64,000 bases of DNA, from contig BSYQ01000010.1 in the NCBI GenBank assembly GCA_030272585.1, positions 3,472,001 through 3,536,000 on the forward strand, given 5' to 3'. This document shows positions 1 to 12,606 of this stretch, one piece after another (position 1 is the first letter of the stretch; every line of letters starts with the position of its first letter). Source of the DNA: Bryopsis sp. KO-2023. Lineage: Eukaryota; Chlorophyta; Ulvophyceae; Bryopsidales; Bryopsidaceae. The notes beneath the pieces are model-generated. The model was not told the DNA's origin. It did no database searches and saw only the letters and a program-made list of their open reading frames with translations. The translations under genes and the position numbers were made by a program.

Positions 1-899
1 ATAAAACGCAACATCTACGAAATGCTCTCCCTATTATCATCGTTAAAAGACGTTCGAACCGGAGTTCTCTTCCCACAATCGCTCAGCTACAAATTACTAT
101 ATTTGAAAAAAATGACGACTCCGAAGTGTACAAAACAAATTTATGATATTCAAGCAAAACATGCTTCCGAAAGAAAGAAATCCCCTCCGTTTGATACCAA
201 GAACTCCCCCCCACACACGCTTGGATTATTTTTCTAAAAGGAAAAGTGCCAGAAAGAGAAGGAGCACATGAGTGCAAAAAATAGGAGAATGAGATGGAGG
301 TCATGCGTCCGCCAAAACGACTATCCCACCAAAGACTTGACCAAATTCGGTCCCCTTTTTTATGCCCTTTCCCAGAAAATAAGTATACACCATGCCCTGC
401 TAGTCCTCAACTTCCCATCAGCTTCTTGTTTGTTTTTTGTTTTTTTCTCCCAAAAAAATAAAAAAAAAGAATCTCAAGCAGCAATCATGTGGGCCAAAAA
501 AGCAGACCAGTTCGGCCAATGTCTTTGGTGTGATATTTTTTCGTTTTGGCAAGCGACGTACCTGCACATGGAAAGAGTAGGAACACTGTCAAAACAAAGT
601 CAAAATACAACAAAATTGGACAGAAACCAGGAACACCACCAGCATTTCCAACAGCGCAGTTGCTATTAGAAACAATTTGACCCCCCCCCCCCCCCCCCCT
701 CTCTTTCAAAATTACACAATTGATCCCAAGCTCAATAACTCGAAAAATTCCAATGCTCACCAAGGTCCATGTTTAAGTATATAGTCTTGAGAAAAAAGAA
801 AAGGTCCATAAGAAAAAAAAAAAGATAAGTGATTTGCGGGAAATACACACCTCGAAAACTCCAAAAAAATCGTGCAAGGTGCCTGGAGGGTGGCTGGTT
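1..899. other. left-edge stretch without a supported gene
   Basis: No reading frame here shows a family signature or plausible splice structure. The stretch is A/T-rich with homopolymer runs, including a run of 19 C at 681-699. Its right part is probably the 3' untranslated region of the minus-strand gene ending at 900. Confidence 0.5.
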
Positions 900-3406
900 T
901 CACCGACCACTTTTCTCCATCCATTTCGGCGAAAGTCTCCACAAGGGGGGTTGTTTCTTGCCCATCACCATTTTCTCCAGAACGCCATTTGGGTGCAGTT
1001 TGAGCACAAAAATTTGACTCACCTGAACACAGGGAAAACAAACAGTGGTTGAGAAGTGCATATCAGACTATTCATTGAAACAAATATATATAAAAACAGA
1101 TGGCCAGGGAAATTGGCTCGAAAGCAATTTCTTATTTTGTAGTATGCTGGTTTTGCTTCAAAACAAAATATAAAAATATAAAAAATTAAATGCGTTTAAT
1201 TTCTACACAATTTAAGAAAAATACGTACATATTTTAAACATATCTAAGTGATCGAGGCTGTGTCTAATATCCAATGTTACAAAAAAAAACTCATGAAAAT
1301 TATGAAGACACTTGCTTTGCTTTGCTTTTTTTTTTTTTCTTCCCCCCAAAACTCTACCTGCTCCCTCTCAAGTCCTACAGCATCCGATAAAATTCCAATG
1401 GTGGTTGCATTGGGATAAATTTTCGTCAAAACCTCCATCAGCATTTTTTCGACCTGAAACGTTCACAACACAAGTACAGTGAGACAGCCGCCGCCAGAAA
1501 ATTCAATCAAAACATAATATTTTTTTATTTTCTTGAAAGGGTGGACTCACCTTGTCATGCGAATGTTTTCTGCCAGACTGACCCACCAGCGCTCGCGGCT
1601 TTGCTTGTGGAATGACCTCCGGCTTGGGAGCTTTTTTCGATTCAGCGTTTCGCTCGCCTTTCGACAAGGATTGGGCTTTAAACAACGACAGGGCTTCGTT
1701 TTTTGCTTGCTTTTGCCATTCGTCCATTGATATTCGACTTTTCTTGATTGTCTTGACATAATCGATGCTGATTTCCTTGCCGGCCAGCGACATGGCCAGA
1801 TCGTGGAATTTCTCAGAAGTGTGAAAATCATCTTCATTCCTGAGCATTTGTAGAAACAAAATGAAAAAAGGTGGAGCAAAAAAACGAACAAAAACAAAAA
1901 CATAAAATGACTTGATGAACATTGACCCCTTCCCACAGCATCCTTCTCTAAACACCACTGGTTGATCAGGGAGGCTGTTTTTTTTGTCACTCTTCCTTGA
2001 AATATGGCTGTGTCTCGACTTTAAACCTTGTAACGCTAAAAATAGACTGGGTTTGTTTGCGTAAAGAAAAAAAAGAAAGAAAAAAACGTCTTGTTGTTTC
2101 CATATGAGTAGGAAATCTAATAATAAGACTCCTTTTGAAATAACATATTGAAAATATTGGTGTCGATTTATTACTTGGTCCAGATTTTGACAACAAGAAA
2201 ACCTCCCTTTGCTTCCGAGGCAAAACAATTGCATGCGTTGAAAGAACCTTTCAAATTTTGCTTCGTTCCAAAATCAAAGAGCAGCAATATATGCCATCCA
2301 AAACTTGACCTTTTCGAACGATATATATTTTTGGTGCTCACCGTTGATGAAATTGCTTTTGCTTTCCACCTCGGTCACACCCAGATTCCCCCCGAAAGGA
2401 AGGAGCTGCAGAGGAGGGCTTATCCACTCGAATGGTGGAGGTCTCTCTTTGAACCACTTCGCTGTAACCCCATTCTTGCCCATCCCCAAAACCTTTCTGA
2501 CCAGATTTACTCACATGGGATCCCTCCTTCCCTTCCCTCTGGCTGACTAAACCCAGCACCGGAGAACCAGCTCGTTTGATGGGCTTCTTTTCCACCGACT
2601 CCCCCCCAACTTCTTCTCGAAACTGCTTGTGCGTCATGGGTTTGATGGAGCCGAAGGCTTTTCTGGGTGAGCAGGTGTCCTCCGGCTCTCCCCTCCATGA
2701 GGAAAACAAGGGCTCCGGGTTGTTCGCCAAAACAGGAGCTTGAAATCCGGAAAACTCGTCCGATTTATCACACGGTCTCGAAATCAGGAAATACTCTGGA
2801 ATGACGGCATTCGCGTCAGACACACCGGCCAGACCCAACCTGATCAGCTTGGAAAGCGCGGAATCCACCTGTCGCACAGGACCCCCTTTTCTTAATCAAC
2901 TGGTGTTTGAAGGAATTGGCCAAAGAACAAAGGGTTTTTTTGGTTTGAGAATCAGGGGTGCAGCCCGCTTTCTCATCTCGGAGGAACTATCTAGAATGAA
3001 GGATTAATATTGACCTGTTGTGACTTTTCGGAAAAAAAGGTCATGCTAGGTGTTTCGTGGAGTGTTTTTTGTTCTGTCCTTCTCCTCCCAGCCCCCCAAA
3101 AAAACATATTTCAAGCTTTTTTTTCTTTAGGAATTCCTATCTACTCCTCGACATTCATTATGGATAGTTTAATTAAATTCATCCATCTATTTCTGGGTGC
3201 TTTGTTTGAGCTGCATTTTTTTTTGGGGGGGGGGGACTGCTAAGGGCAGGGAGTGGTTTTGAGAAACTCACCAGTTTCCTCTGAGTCACAAAAACTCCGG
3301 TTTGCTCCAGAATAGTGAGCATACTGAGCCCATGGGGCTGAGCACACTGCAAAGCAGCCAGTATCCTCTCCTCAAGCGAGCCTGGCACAACGAATTTGTC
3401 AAACAT
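900..3406 (-). CDS. protein with two Z-alpha-like winged-helix domains
   Basis: Five exons in minus order: 3406-3272, 2868-2342, 1839-1551, 1453-1358, 1022-900. All phases match and give 389 aa. The start MFDKFVVPG has an in-frame stop upstream. Exons 1-2 encode a first winged helix (about residues 10-80, from LEERILAALQ through SALSKLIRLGLAG to PEYFLIS). Exons 4-5 encode a second (about 320-380, from VEKMLMEVLTKI through ATTIGILSDAVGL to GVLEKM and a wing ending PPLWRLS). The PPLW wing and overall spacing are typical of Z-alpha domains (ADAR1, ZBP1, PKZ family). The Asn and Tyr that contact Z-form nucleic acid in ADAR1 appear replaced (Ser/Val in domain 2), so Z-specific binding is uncertain. 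The ~240 residues between are charged and low-complexity. It could instead be an ordinary DNA- or RNA-binding winged-helix protein. Gene model good, function tentative. Confidence 0.6.
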
Positions 3407-6400
3407 CTTTTTCTTAACTCGAAGTCACGAACGGCTTCTTTCCTCTTCAAAAGGACCCTCAGCTTTCGCGTATGCTGGTGTCAGAATCGAATTCTCGCGG
3501 GCTCAGGAAGAAAGAGTTGTGGTTAGCGTCAAAAGACAGAAACTGGTGTCCTTGAATGTCTTGTCGCTTTGATTCGTTGACCGGCGTAACCGTCGCTTGA
3601 ATACATCGTCGCCGGGAAGGGCCTTTTTCGTTTTGGTCGCGCGCGGTGAAGGTTGCACAACACACCAGAAATTCGAACTCAAACTTTTCCAGCGACTTTC
3701 GGCGTTCCCCCAAACCCATCGGTGAAACATTCGCTGCGCGAGGTGACGGCGGGGACGAAATGGTTTCGGCAGCGTAAAACGCAGTTTAGGTGCATTCGGG
3801 CCCAACCTGACTGATTTGGTCGTCCCTCCATCGCTTAATGCCCGTTTCAACAAAACGAGGCAAGAAAATGAAATTTCTGGCCAGCAGCCGTGAACAATCC
3901 ATGCTAAAATAACGGAATTCGCCCATTGGGGATACGTTTTCTGGTCAGGTTGAGACTTTCGTCACCCTCCGAGAGTCGGCGTTTTGCTCATGTCGTTTCT
4001 TGACGCCGATCAGTGGGAGGAAGTCGTGGGTTCGAGTCAGGATCGGGAGAATCAACCCGCGGGCGGCGGACGAAATTCAGCAACTCCGGATGCACCGCAA
4101 CATCGTGCCAGAAACATGCCAGAAACTCGCAAGGACGTCATTCGTCGATATCAAGATATCCACAGTTCGGGTGTCATTTCGGGTCAAGAGCCACCACCAC
4201 CACCCGCACGTTGACCCATCGAGTCGTCAAGCGCGCGCGATAGTCGTCAAGCGTTCCCCATGACGCACCTCAACAGGAAGGAGGGAGGGAGCGCGCGTGT
4301 GTGTGGGGGGGAGGGTCTTTCCTCGCTGGTGAGGCGGATATCTTACCTACGCCGTGACCTACAGTCCGCATCGCCTCGACCTTAGTGGAAACTTCTGGTT
4401 GTTTTCCGTCGTTCTAGGTACCAGGTCTCGAGAAAGGTCTTGCAAGAGCCGATATCACCACGAAAAAGTAAAGTCACCCACGGCGTCCCCCACAGGTTCT
4501 CGGTTGCAAGCAAGAACCTGTCCAGCCACCCAATAGCACACAAAAGAGGTCGTCGGGGAAAGGTGGTGCTAGGTCCGCGAGTTTTTTCTCGATGCTCTTG
4601 CAACCTCGTTCAAACTTTTTTGTTCCAGAAAGGGCACAATGATGCTGGTCTCATCATGCGAATTTAAAGCTCCCGTAACCGCCATTACCCACCCACGCCA
4701 ACACCGTTGACCGTTTCTTTCCATTTCGCTTATTTTGGTTGAGAAACCAAAACAGCGAACAACGATCAGGTCTGTGTAAGGCAGGTTTCGAAGCCAGTTA
4801 TCGTGTAACACAGCTTGGCGTGTTTTTTCTTTAATTTTTTTCTATTGGTGCCAGTGCAATGTACGATTCAGACAAAAGCCAGCTTTCCTGCTGAGCAACG
4901 ACTGACACACTCACAACCAACCCCTCCCCTCCCTTTTTCCAAGATATCTTTCAGTCAAGCAGCTTATTCTCGACACAACATTTGATCCCAGCACAAACCC
5001 ACCGTTTACAATCGCAATACATCCATCAAAGAATTTTATTTCGAGCGACGGCAGCCCGTTTGAAAGGGAAAAAAAAAACGCAACCAGCCAGCCGCCCGAA
5101 AACGTGGAAAGGTAAAATCCCCCCCCCCCACATAATTGTCAATATATGTGTGTCCTTATTTTAGTGACCGCTATTCAATTTCACCTATCAACAAGAAAAC
5201 CAACATCTACACTCCAATATATTTATATATGTGTGCATATACCTCCACCAAAACCAAAGATTTAGCCAAAATAAGTAAAGAAAAAAAACAAATGCTGTGA
5301 AGCAACGAAAAGGCTAACAGTAAAAAGTTTCTCTTTCGTTTTTTTTTTTTTATTGGGAACACGTTTCTGTCCCTATATTTAGCATGCACTCCCAAACATC
5401 TCTCAGCTCATTTTTCTTTTTTTTTTAACAAATTCTCTATCTTTTTTTTTTCGAGGGGCTGCTCGTTGTTCGGGCATCTGAAACTTATCCAAGCTTTTCG
5501 CTGTCTTCTCCTCGAAAATATTTATGCATTCAATTTTTCCCTATTCCGAAACACGACTTTATGGGTAGATGCAATACATTAGAAATGTATGCACCGCAAG
5601 GCAAGGGTACCAACCCTGACCTGGCACCAACAGTATTTTACCTGAACCGAAAATTAATCTTTGCTTTTTTGGTCATGAGCCAACTTCTCATTTAAATTCT
5701 CTCTCCACCCCCACCCACCCCAAAATAAAAAGTCCTCTTTGTACGTCAACGGCGGCAGAAAATCGACTTTGTGAAACGAATTCCGTTTTCGAGCGGTTTT
5801 TTTCGCCCCAGGTCGATCGATCAATGCAGAGAAAAGAGAAAGAAAGAAAAAAAATCAACTCAGAAAAAGGAAAAAAAAACAACGCCGCAAAATCCCCCCC
5901 CCCCCCAAACCCGTTCGAAAAATAAGACCCCCAGCTAGTCCAAACTTCGCTTTCTTCCTCGACTTTGTTGATTATTGATATTATTTTTTTCAAGTGCTGC
6001 TGATGAACGCGCACGACTTCCTAAATCCTCCTATTTTCACTCTATATTGTGCAGCATCATTTTGAAATTAAATCATTTAAGGATAGGAGCGCACGCATGT
6101 CACACACACACACTTTCCCGATAAAGACCGCCAATCCTTGCTTCTTTTCTTTTTTTTTTTCTTCGTTTTTTTTTTTTAAGACCCTTTTCATTTTTTTTCC
6201 CTTCTTGTTTCATGATTCCTGAGAATCTTTCACCACCATGCAATTCACATTTTTTTTTCAAATATGCATCCGTGGGTGCGTTGCTCACGGATTAATCTTG
6301 ACGGTTTTGAAATAAAAAAAAAGAGAGAACAGAAAAAAAAAAACAAAAAAAAACATTCCAGTCTTATCATCTGCTTACAAAAAAAAAAGAAGGGTTCACG

Positions 6401-8503
6401 AGTCTTTCTCAAAACATATATGTGTGTGACTACATATAAATATATTAAAAAAAACGACATATATATACCTATATGTATTCACATTTCTCGAAGCCATGTG
6501 TCCAGCTGGTTTGATGGAGGACGAAAGCAAAAGGCAGAAAGCAAAAAGCGAAAAAAAAACAATACCGAACTCTCGTCCCAGGGTCCTTATTAGGAGAGCT
6601 GAAACACATCCCCCTCTCTCCCCTCCCCCACCCCCCCCCTTCCCATAAAAAAAAGAAAAAAGAAACAGAAACTAAAAAGGATCAAAACATAAGAAGAAAA
6701 AAAACTGGGAAGGAAGCGAATGAACCAAAAAAAGAGACAGAGAGAAAAAAAAAAAAAAAAAAGAGAGAGAGTATGAGCGTATGAGACAAAACATGGGGAC
6801 ATAAATAAATAAAAACGCTCTCTTTTTTTTTTTTTCCTCTCCCTCTCCCCCTGTCTTCATTTCCACCACCTTTCCAATTTTTCCCATTCACCCCCCCACT
6901 TTTTTCTTCATTTATCCTGGGTCGCCAGAGAAGAAAATTGCACTGTGCTTTGCTTTATATCATCTCCAGCCATCTATTCTTTTTTTTTCTTCTTTTTTTT
7001 TCCTCTTCTAGCAATTTTTTTTTGTTTTTTGGTTCATTTTCTTCTTTCTTTCCTTTTTTTCTTTTCCTTTTTTGCCTTGCGTTGTTTCCCCACCCACCAC
7101 CACTAACTCTTTCCTATTGTTTCCCAATGGTAGCCTAAATTTATATATATAGATATATATATTTACATATATATGTTTAGACATACAAAGCAGAACGAAG
7201 TCAAACATCGACTCCAGACCTTTTCCTCTACACCTATCCCCCCAAGATCCCATTTCCTTTTTTTTTTTATAAGCCCTCATAGCTTGCATTATCGCTCAAT
7301 ATTTTTCACAAGACATGCTTCTAACATAAGTCTCGCTACTGAATGTCTCCCCTCCCCCCTTTCCCCTTTCAAACATAGATAACCCCCACCCCCCAAAATA
7401 GTTTTTTTGTTTTTCGTTGTGCAACACAAAAATCCCCCGATATCACACAGCATTTTTTTTTTCCTTGTTTTTTTTTTCTTCTCTTGCCTGTCTACATTTG
7501 AATCAACAATATTTTGTTTTGTTTTTTTTTTTCTTTTTATCCCTTGGTTTGTTTTTTTTGCCTTTCTGGTAAAGTTTTAACTTTTTTTTTCCTTGAAACA
7601 TCAAAGATACATCCCCTCTTCAAATTTTTTGCATTTTTTTTTCCTTCTTTTTTTGGCAAAATCATGTCCATTACTCCGTTCCCTGCAATTAAAAGCTATT
7701 TTCCTTTTTAACATTTTTTTTGGGGGTAATGGCATGCGAATGCAAAGGGATCGACGCGGTCATTTATCTTATCCTTGCATCCTTTATTTTTTGATGCTGC
7801 AGTTTCCCTTCATTTCCAAAAAAAAAAAAGAGTCCATACATTCTTTTTCTTTCTTTTTTTTTTTCCTCGTCTCTTTTTTCCTAAATTCGTTAATTTAAAA
7901 TTAAAAAAAAAAAAAGAAAACCCCTATCCACAACACAGCTACCTCCAAAAACCCATCTATCAATTTCCTTTTTTCCTTTTTTTCTCTCTTTTCTGATATT
8001 TCGTCAAAGTCCTTCGGAGGTGGTCACAGCAAGAATTAACCCCGCAACAGTTGTACAATTTTTATTAGCGGATGTGGTATATAAAAACCCAAAACCCCCC
8101 CAAAAAAGCTGAACAATAATAAAGAAAAGAAAACGCAAACCCCCCCCCCCCAAAAAAAAAGCACATGACGAAGCGAAAAACAAGCGGATGCTTCAAAAAG
8201 AGAAATCCACACTCAAAGTGAATTGGCTTTTTTTTTCTTCTTTCCCATCTTTTTTTTTTTCCCTTCGAGAAAAAAAAAAGGAAAAGTAGGAGGGGGGAGG
8301 TTGAAACGTGCCAACAAAAAAGGAGGACACGGCTGGAAGAATCCTCAGTTTTTTTTCCCCAACCCAAGAAATAAAAAATCATCTTCCACACTTTGCTTCC
8401 AGTTCGATATCCTCTTGCTTCCACCCCCCCCATATTCCCCGAAACAAAAAGATCGAAATTTAAAAAACCAGTTCGCTGAACCTTCCAAGTTGATGGAGAG
8501 AGC
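3407..8503. other. homopolymer-rich intergenic DNA, no gene supported
   Basis: About 5 kb without an ORF I can assign. From roughly 5.1 to 8.4 kb the plus strand is dominated by T- and A-runs, poly-C tracts and short TATA repeats (for example 7139-7172). ORFs here translate to Phe/Ser/Lys-rich low-complexity strings. The GC-richer part at 3500-4300 has open frames on both strands but no recognisable domain; it may hold the promoter and 5' UTR of the gene starting at 3406. Confidence 0.5.
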
Positions 8504-11500
8504 TCATATGAGTCTTACTTGTTTTCCGAAGTGGTCGAGGCCACAATGCGAAAGAAAATCGGAAACCGGACCCTCATCCAGCATCCAATGGAGCGCATCC
8601 CATCGAGTGACACCCGAGGGATGAATCACCCCAAGCATTGCTTTCGAGGAAATCGCCGTGGGGAGATACTTAATGGTCAGCAGCATCGCAGCCACCACCA
8701 CCGCCACATCAACCCCAGCCGCCACCTCGGCACCTGTCACACACGCCACACCGAGAGTTCATTTCATGTGGGAATTTCTATTTCCAAGGAATAGATTTGC
8801 TCACCACCTCCTGTAGCAAAAGACACCAACAAAACTGCAACTAGAACAGTCATTCGTTGTTGTTTTTTTATAAATCCTTATCTCTCAGAAAAGTACTTCT
8901 CATACGCAGATTCTATCGAGTTTTTGGAATCGTTTTGGGTAACCCACCGATGCCGACGTGGAGGAATGGGGGGGCCTCAGGGTTCCGGTCGATGTCCAAC
9001 CTGTCCATTTCTGCATAGAACCAAGCCTCGAAATCGTTCGGGTCTTGATTCCCCAGCACCACTCTTGCCACAGGCTTGCCAGCATCAATACTATCCTACA
9101 TTACCAAATGAACTGCATCAGCGTATCCCATATTGACCTCGTCAACACCATTCTCCCTTGCATTTTGATCCGAGATTGATTGGAGGACTTTGCCTTTCTG
9201 TGAAAACTACCAATGCCCCCAAACCTCTGTTAAAAAAGAAACTTTCGACTTCCAGAACCAGATAAGTCAGGCAATTTATTTTTTAAATCGTGGTAATTGT
9301 GCTAAATTCATGGCATTCTATTTGTCAAAAGAACTCCTGACACTACTGAGTTGCTACTGCATTTTTTTGTTAAACATTCCATGCAATGGGCATCAAAAAA
9401 ATGGCAGTACCCGGCCAAAGTAGATTGGGATCGTTGGTTCTCCAGGTTCAATCATGACCAGCAACTCCATTTCCTTTCGCGGCCCTTCGCTGGTGCAAAA
9501 CAGCATTGCAAGTCTGAACAATGTACCTGCAAATGCATCCAATCACCAAACTGCTCTCAGCAAATGAAAGAAAACATATGAAACGGAACCCTTGCCTTGG
9601 CCTGGGGTGGTCAAAACTGAATCTCACTTCAGACGTCAGCATTTTCAGAAGAAAAAAAAACATGGACCAAAAACTGCACATCAAAACCCTCCCAGTTACC
9701 GCCTCTGTTTTAATTTCAAACTGGAAAAAAGAAAACTGAGAAATCGATGCCGATCGTACCATCCCCAGCAGAGCTCGTGAACGACATGTCCACGATCCGA
9801 TTGGCCTCCGTGATGCCTTGGACTCTGAAAGAGCCGTTGGGCACTTCAAAAACAGGCCTCCCCCTGGTGTTGGTGAACAGACCATGCCGGTCGCAATACA
9901 AATAACTCTTCCCGGTCGCATCCAAAACGGTGACGTGGTCCTTCTCCACAGCAAAAGCGATCACCGTCCCAGATTCAGTAACGAACTTGTTGCCAAATCC
10001 CAGAGGTGGTGATTTCACAAGGGGGGACAATGGCAACTCTGAGGGTGGGGTCGACGACTTCCCTCTCTGCAACAAAATGATAATTTGAGAAAAGGTCGAC
10101 ATGACTACTCACCCTAGGATTCAGTAATAAAATCTTGGTTTTTAAAGAAAATGAGAAAACGCCGATAAATACATAGCCTGTCGAATCTATATTTTTTTCT
10201 TGTTTTTGATTCAGAGGAAAGAAAAGTAAAAGATTGAAAAGCAGCCAATTTGGATTTGGAGGTGCAGTTACGTTTCCAGCAACTAATAAAAGGTGATAAA
10301 ATGCTGGGGGAAAAATATATATATATACTTCAGTGGTTTGTTTTGTTCGGTTGCCGGCCCAGTTGAGAACCCCCTGTTTAACCCTAGATGTTATTATTAT
10401 TATACCTCATCGATCGCCAAGGCAAGCGCTACAATGAGGGCTGCATCGACCCCAGCTGGAATTTCCAACACATAACAATCGATTTTTCCTCCAGCGAGGG
10501 GCTCCGTGCCACAGGCTGCCGCCACCACCCTCCCTTCCGACAATCGATCCTCGCACCAGGAAACCCCAAACAGCCGTTTTCCCAACAGTCCAGATGCTTT
10601 CACCAGTGCTCTGGGCCCGGAGAAGCCACCCTTCCCTGGAATTATGCTCCCCCGTAGCTCCTCCTTGCAATCTCGTTTCGAACGCCGTTTGAAGGAACGC
10701 CGTAATTTCAGGTTGCCCACCAGTTGAGGCTCCGAATGAACTTGGGAAAAGATTTTGAATGCCCTGCCCTGGTGATCAGCCCGATATTCAACCACTGGTG
10801 AAAGGGAAAGTCGTGCAACTCACGAAAATATATATAGAGGTTCCAAAAAATCATCTATCAGCGACCGCCATTCGGAGTTTTCCGTCATTTCCCTTCATAT
10901 TTGGCTGGATCAATCACAAAGCTTCTTCTGGATATTGCTTCAACGTAAGTTTAAGCATGGTTGCATGTGGAAAGAGTCATTGATCAGGCACCTTCGGATT
11001 TCGCTCAATTGAACATATAGGGTCTCCTTCCGCAGTTAGCACCGTCCTGGTGTTCCAATTCTGGATGGATTTCCTCTCCACTGTAAACCATGGTCTGCCA
11101 TCCAAACTTCGAATGCAAAATCCCTCGAGGCCAGCTTCAACCTGCGCAATGCAGAGCACCGGTCATCGGCAATATGAGTCGACTGACCATCGATAGCGTG
11201 ATCGAATCCGACCGACGACATCGAGTCGATCGTCCTGGCCTTGATCAAGCAGATCGAATCCTCCAGTTCTGTCGAAGTGTGCGTTGCGGGGCAGCGGAGA
11301 GCGTCCGGCGACGAACTGGTCCGTTGAATGCACGATCGAGCGCTCGAGGAAAAGCAACGGTGCAGTCTGCCAACCGCGCGCGACAGAGGCAAGAAAAACT
11401 GACGTCCGAGGGTTTCCCCCCAACCCACACCTTGATCACCAGCTCCAGTTTCTCTGTCGTGCAAAAATCCCTCCCAAAGACTATCAGGGGCTTCCCCGTG

Positions 11501-12606
11501 TGTGGCAACAGGGGTTTATTCGGGTAGTTCTTGACGGCACGCTCGCCCCCCAAGCAGAAGCACGTCCTCCTCTTGGACCTTTGCAGGATTTGCTGCCTCT
11601 GCATTCCCCTGAGCAACGAGGGATGGGTGGAATCGCGCTAGTCTCCGGTGAACAAAAGACCCCCTCGTCACTCCGCTCACCGTTTCGTGGCTTACGCGAT
11701 ATCACCCCCTATCGAACGAGCAGTGGCAAATTGTAGGGGTGAGGGGAAAAAGAGTGGATTTCGGTGTTCCGAAAGAATGAAACGGTGGCGGGGTGTATTG
11801 GATAACGCACGAAATTGTATTGCAGACTAAAAAAGTTCGAAGCGGCAACTCCCTGAGTTCCACCAGTACTCCCAGTTCATGGGTTGAAGTTGAGGTACTG
11901 AAAAACGAACAGAAATAAGACTGAAATGCCGGAGACGGCGAGGGGGACGGGTGCTCTCGCGAATTTGCCGTTGGGCGTGGGACGTTGCATCACTCCCGAC
12001 AGAAATTATCCAACCGCACCCCGTCGATCGGGAGCAGACGAGCGCGAAAGAAAGGACCCATCGGATCCCAAGGTCCGATTGACGCAATACCACAGGGCCA
12101 CGTGTGCGGGAAACGCCCGCCGCCTCAGAAAACGCCTGCCCTCGTTGACTTCGTTATGTATGTGCTCAACGATCACCACACCGAACCTCCCAACGTCCCT
12201 TCAACCCCCAAATGGGGTGCGTTTTTGCACATTTTGTTGGGTTTTCCCAACTGTGCCTTGGTGGGCTTGCAGAGGGCATCATTGCCTGTGCCCTGTGTGA
12301 AGTAATGGATGGTTCAGAGAGAATGAACATTGGGGAGCTTTCACTTCGCTCTTATAAAAATCAAAAACAGGGCCGACAAATTGATCTTTTCTCAATGATT
12401 CAATTCGTTTTTCCCGCCTCCAGTTCTGTGTCCAGCAGAAAAGTACGGCCAGTGGCACATTTTTCTCTCACGCTCCACAAATCAACCTCATTCCTTACCT
12501 TGTAAAATGTTCCAATTGGAATATCGTGAGGGCAGAAAATGAATGAAAAAACGATCGACGAAAGGGATACAATCGTCGCTGGCACAGGCTTGGACGCAAT
12601 CAATGC
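8504..12606 (-). CDS. tandem double LURP-one-related (LOR / tubby-like C-terminal) protein
   Basis: Exons in minus order: 11141-10992, 10768-10406, 10066-9760, 9526-9411, 9095-8948, 8733-8504, with matching phases. A likely upstream coding exon is 12606-12499 (contains SKPVPATIVS and PIGTFYK, phase 0). The start codon was not found. Domain 1 runs from EGFCIRSLDGRPWFTVE and TRTVLTAEGDPICSIE to the hydrophobic tail helix IPAGVDAALIVALALAIDE. Domain 2 repeats the plan: VIAFAVEKDHVTVLDATGK, then AAGVDVAVVVAAMLLTIKYL near the end. The hydrophobic C-terminal helix after a GVD motif and the '.F.V.D.DG...F.V' start are typical of the LOR family (plant LURP1, phospholipid-scramblase-like fold). The biochemical role is unknown; the fold suggests membrane or lipid association. 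The last exon reads through a possible donor to a stop at 8504; an extra downstream exon cannot be excluded. Confidence 0.6.

Noticed and set aside
3503-3853. Minus-strand open frame of 116 codons upstream of the Z-alpha-like gene
   Set aside because: It starts at a non-ATG codon, has no domain, and competing frames are open over the same stretch. More likely 5' UTR or promoter.
4000-4263. Plus-strand GC-rich ORFs in three frames
   Set aside because: Three overlapping frames are open at once and none has a family signature, so openness reflects base composition.
8736-8808. Alternative penultimate LOR exon encoding GGGEQIYSLEIEIPT
   Set aside because: It is in phase and resembles the end of domain 1 but runs into a stop. 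Splicing 8948 directly to 8733 keeps the frame and the hydrophobic helix, so I preferred that. Could be a minor isoform.
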